A stretch of 11,114 nt of DNA from Isotricha intestinalis. Taxonomy: Eukaryota > Ciliophora > Litostomatea > Vestibuliferida > Isotrichidae. The notes below the pieces were generated by a model. That model was not told where the DNA came from, ran no database searches, and saw only the letters and a list, made by a program, of their open reading frames with translations. Positions 8,814 to 11,114 of the stretch are shown here, piece by piece (position 1 is the stretch's first letter; every line of letters begins with the position of its first letter). The stretch is from contig JAJJLU010004627.1 of NCBI GenBank assembly GCA_023807065.1, positions 1 through 11,114 on the forward strand, given 5' to 3'. Both the position numbers and the translations under genes were made by a program.

Positions 8814-10074
8814 TTATTCAATATCTTCACTTTCTTCAATTTCATTAGATTCAATATCATATTATTTATAATCAAATTCCAAAGCAGCAAAACTTTCTCT
8901 AGAACAATCTATCAAATTTTCTACATATTTTTGAGAAAACTTGAGAAATAGAATTTGAATTAGAAATCATACATAAAGATCTCATAACATTTCCAATTTC
9001 ACCTCCTTGAACAACAGTAGAAGATTGATAATTTATTCCATATTTAAATCCAATAGGAACCAAATCAACAAATTTTATACTATTTTTATTTTTAATTAAA
9101 GCAATTGAACCATTTACATCTTTTGGGATAATATCTCCTCTATACATCATATAACAAACTATATATTTACCTAATTCAGGATTACATTTTACCATTATTA
9201 AATCTTTTTTAAATGCATTATTTATTATTTGAGGAACTGATAATATTTCATTTTATATTTCTTCAGGGGATATAATAGGTGAATATGAACTTAACATAAA
9301 AAGAATTCTTGGGTAATGAATTAAATTAGTTTGAAATTCTGTTAAATTCATGTTTAATACATCATAAAATCTTAATGATACAGTTAAGGATGAAACAATT
9401 TATGAAATTAATCTATTTAAATTATTATAATTTGATGTATTAATGTCTAATTGACTTCTACATATATCATATATTGCTTCATTATTTAATATTACTGAGA
9501 CATCAAGATATTCTATTAAAGCATTATGTGATAAAATTACATTATATGGTTCAACAATTATATTTGAAATGAAAAATTGAAATCTAATCCTTGTTTTTGT
9601 AAAATATTCAAGACATAATTTTTCTATTAATAAAGAAAAGAATCCTGAACCTGTTCCGACAGAATTAAAGAATAAAAATCCTTGAAAAGAAGAACATTTT
9701 TTTCTACTAATTTTCTTATTTTATCTAAAGACAAATATTTTTTCCTAAAGTACAATATCCCATTGAACATTTATTAGTACAATCTTCTTTTCCATATATT
9801 AATTGTTCTGGATAATATAATTTATTATATTTACCTGTTCTTATCTCATCTATAACAGAAGGGTCTAAATCTCAAAAGACAGTTCTTGGAATGTATTGTC
9901 ATTCTCTGTTTCAGAGAAAAATGTATTAAATGAATTTTTATCTTTTCCTATTATTTCTTCTAGTTTCATTTTTCAATTTGGTTGTATATTATGTTCTAAA
10001 CAAAATAATATTCAACATGAGTTACATATTTGAATACCTGCTTGACCAATATTAACACAAATTACTTCTCTTAT
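8814..10074 (-). pseudogene. Alpha-tubulin pseudogene
   Basis: The minus strand translates piecewise to alpha-tubulin over nearly its whole length. REVICVNIGQAGIQICNSC begins at residue 2. [52 protein letters not shown] and MVKCNPELGKY follow, then KDVN, FVDLVPIGFKYGINYQ and an acidic tail ending SEDIE-stop. An active copy would build microtubules. This one cannot. The start codon is ATA (10072-10074). Trp21 is TGA (10012-10014). Further stops lie within it, for example TAA for the Gln of LISQIVSS (9400-9402). At least four frame changes are needed, among them one before the PRTVF stretch and two around the RIRKL helix. Two glycines are gone from the GGGTGSG GTP loop. About 21 codons around the VHWYVGEGMEEGEF region near 8895 are deleted with a frame change. 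An intact 98-codon piece (8899-9195) is only a fragment of it. Alpha rather than beta identity rests on MVKC, the YRGD..PKDVN segment and GKED. Confidence 0.93.
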
Positions 10075-11052
10075 TTTTTATATTTTTATGTTTGAAATTT
10101 TAATTCATCATAAAGTTAAATTTTTCATTTATATTCCTCAATTCAAAAATAACATACTTAAATTTATCTCATTTAATTTAATTATTAAAATTTCATCTTT
10201 ACTAGTGTTCATATTTAAATAATCATTTAAATATCAATTCTTTTCTAAATTTATTAAATTATTAATATTATATGATTAATTATTCACTAATAAAGTATTT
10301 TTATGTATGATATTTAACTAAATGATATTGAATAAATAGATAATAAAATCAACAATTAAAATAAAAAAATATTATTATGAGTATATGAATCTATTAAAGT
10401 AATAAACACATTTAAAAGAAATAAAATTTTTTACTTCTAAATAAGAAAAATTTTTAGACAAAATTTTTTTACATTAAAATACTATAAAAAAGGATTAATG
10501 ATAGTTCTTTCAAAATAACTGTCTAAAATATTCTTAACTGTTATAATATTTTTTATTCATATAAATTTTTTCATAATTTTAAATATTTTTCATAAAAATT
10601 AAATTTATAATAATTATACCTATGTGTAATTTAGTTTATAAATAAAAGAATCATTGTACAGAAGAGTATTAATATAATTATTAAAAAAAAGATTTGTAAT
10701 TAATAATGATTATTTAGTGTTTTTGATTTAATCTTTTGTTTTTATGAAAATAATTAATATAAATGTAATTAAATAAATAAAATAATTAATTTGATTAAAA
10801 TAAATTAATACTAAAAACAAAAAAAAGTGACATTTTTAAAAGAACTTAATTTTAGAAAATCAATAATTATTTAATCATATTAATCATACAAACTTAAAAC
10901 ATATTATATTCAATAAATATTTTTTATAAAAACCTTTTTTATCGATTCCTAATATCATAATATGCTCTGAACATTTTCAAAATGAAAAAAAAAAAACGTG
11001 AGATTATTTGATTTGCTTTTATAATAAATATCATAAAAAAAAAAAATTTATA
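10075..11052. other. Spacer upstream of the tubulin pseudogene
   Basis: AT-rich, with no intact gene. On the minus strand, 10138-10212 is a 24-codon ATG-to-TGA frame that lies in the same frame as the tubulin N-terminus, with several stops between them. It could be relic leader sequence or chance. The remainder (about 10260-11000) shows only short frames and A or T runs; nothing further is supported. Confidence 0.5.
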
Positions 11053-11114
11053 ATGCAATATCAACATTCAATTTATTATGATTCCAATTTAGACAATGAA
11101 AATTCAACTTTTTC
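11053..11114 (+). CDS. Possible start of a gene cut by the window edge
   Basis: An ATG at 11053 opens 20 complete codons to the right edge without a stop. The translation (MQYQHSIYYDSNLDNENSTF) uses Gln, His, Asp and Ser codons more than the adjacent A-run-rich leader does. The same frame is open back to a TGA at 10999-11001. A run of about a dozen A residues lies just upstream, as in other leaders of this window. It is too short to assign any family, and chance is quite possible. Confidence 0.3.
   Translation, partial: MQYQHSIYYDSNLDNENSTF

Noticed and set aside
8899..9195. 98-residue ORF as an independent gene
   Set aside because: It is an internal piece of the alpha-tubulin relic, starting at an internal Met and ending at a stop created by a deletion and frame change.
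1963..10014. Reassignment of TGA to Trp in this genome
   Set aside because: TGA falls on Trp21 in the tubulin relic and rescues the propeller gene, but other TGAs in the relic sit at Gly and Val positions, clear genes use TGG, and the gene at 3342 ends properly at TGA. Nonsense mutation explains the data better.
8814..10074. TAA/TAG read as Gln, as in some ciliates and diplomonads
   Set aside because: One TAA lies at a Gln position, but others lie at Tyr and Glu positions, the relic also has frameshifts, and the intact genes use CAA for Gln and end in TAA.
8814..10074. Introns explaining the tubulin frame changes
   Set aside because: The shifts are of one or two bases or lose conserved codons; no inserted GT...AG segments separate the matching pieces.
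1..11114. CRISPR array, insertion sequence or other mobile element
   Set aside because: No regularly spaced direct repeats, transposase-like frame, or paired terminal repeats with target duplications were seen; homopolymer and AT repeats are compositional.

Overview
This window is very AT-rich (roughly 80% or more by eye) and reads as nuclear DNA of a unicellular eukaryote. It holds a decayed alpha-tubulin, a B-box/coiled-coil/WD40 protein, a second WD40 protein and a divergent Hsp70-like protein. Spacers between genes are about 0.9-1.3 kb and there are no bacterial-style ribosome binding sites. The proteins are strongly biased to Asn, Lys and Ile, as in other AT-driven protist genomes. No intron was convincingly seen. 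I do not assign a clade: the gene content would suit several AT-rich protists.

Layout: (1) 1-732, AT-rich spacer. (2) 733-2481 plus strand, a TRIM-like protein with a zinc-binding N-terminus, two B-boxes, a coiled coil and a seven-bladed WD40 propeller. One in-frame TGA at 1963-1965 cuts the propeller after blade three, yet the same frame continues intact for four more blades. (3) 2482-3341, a spacer with an unexplained 82-codon open frame. (4) 3342-4265 plus strand, a second seven-bladed WD40 protein without B-boxes, preceded by a minimal ATG-TAA upstream ORF. (5) 4266-5555, spacer. (6) 5556-7640 plus strand, a 694-residue protein with an Hsp70-type ATPase fold whose nucleotide-binding motifs are eroded. 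A coiled coil of about 300 residues and a basic tail replace the substrate-binding domain. (7) 7641-8813, a spacer with two short perfect inverted repeats. (8) 8814-10074 minus strand, an alpha-tubulin pseudogene with a lost start codon, several stops, several frameshifts and deletions. (9) 10075-11052, spacer. (10) A possible gene start running off the right edge.

The three plus-strand genes are separate transcription units rather than an operon. The two WD40 genes probably belong to one scaffold-type family. The most unusual item is the Hsp70-like pseudo-ATPase fused to a long coiled coil. The most testable one is the TGA that splits an otherwise complete propeller.
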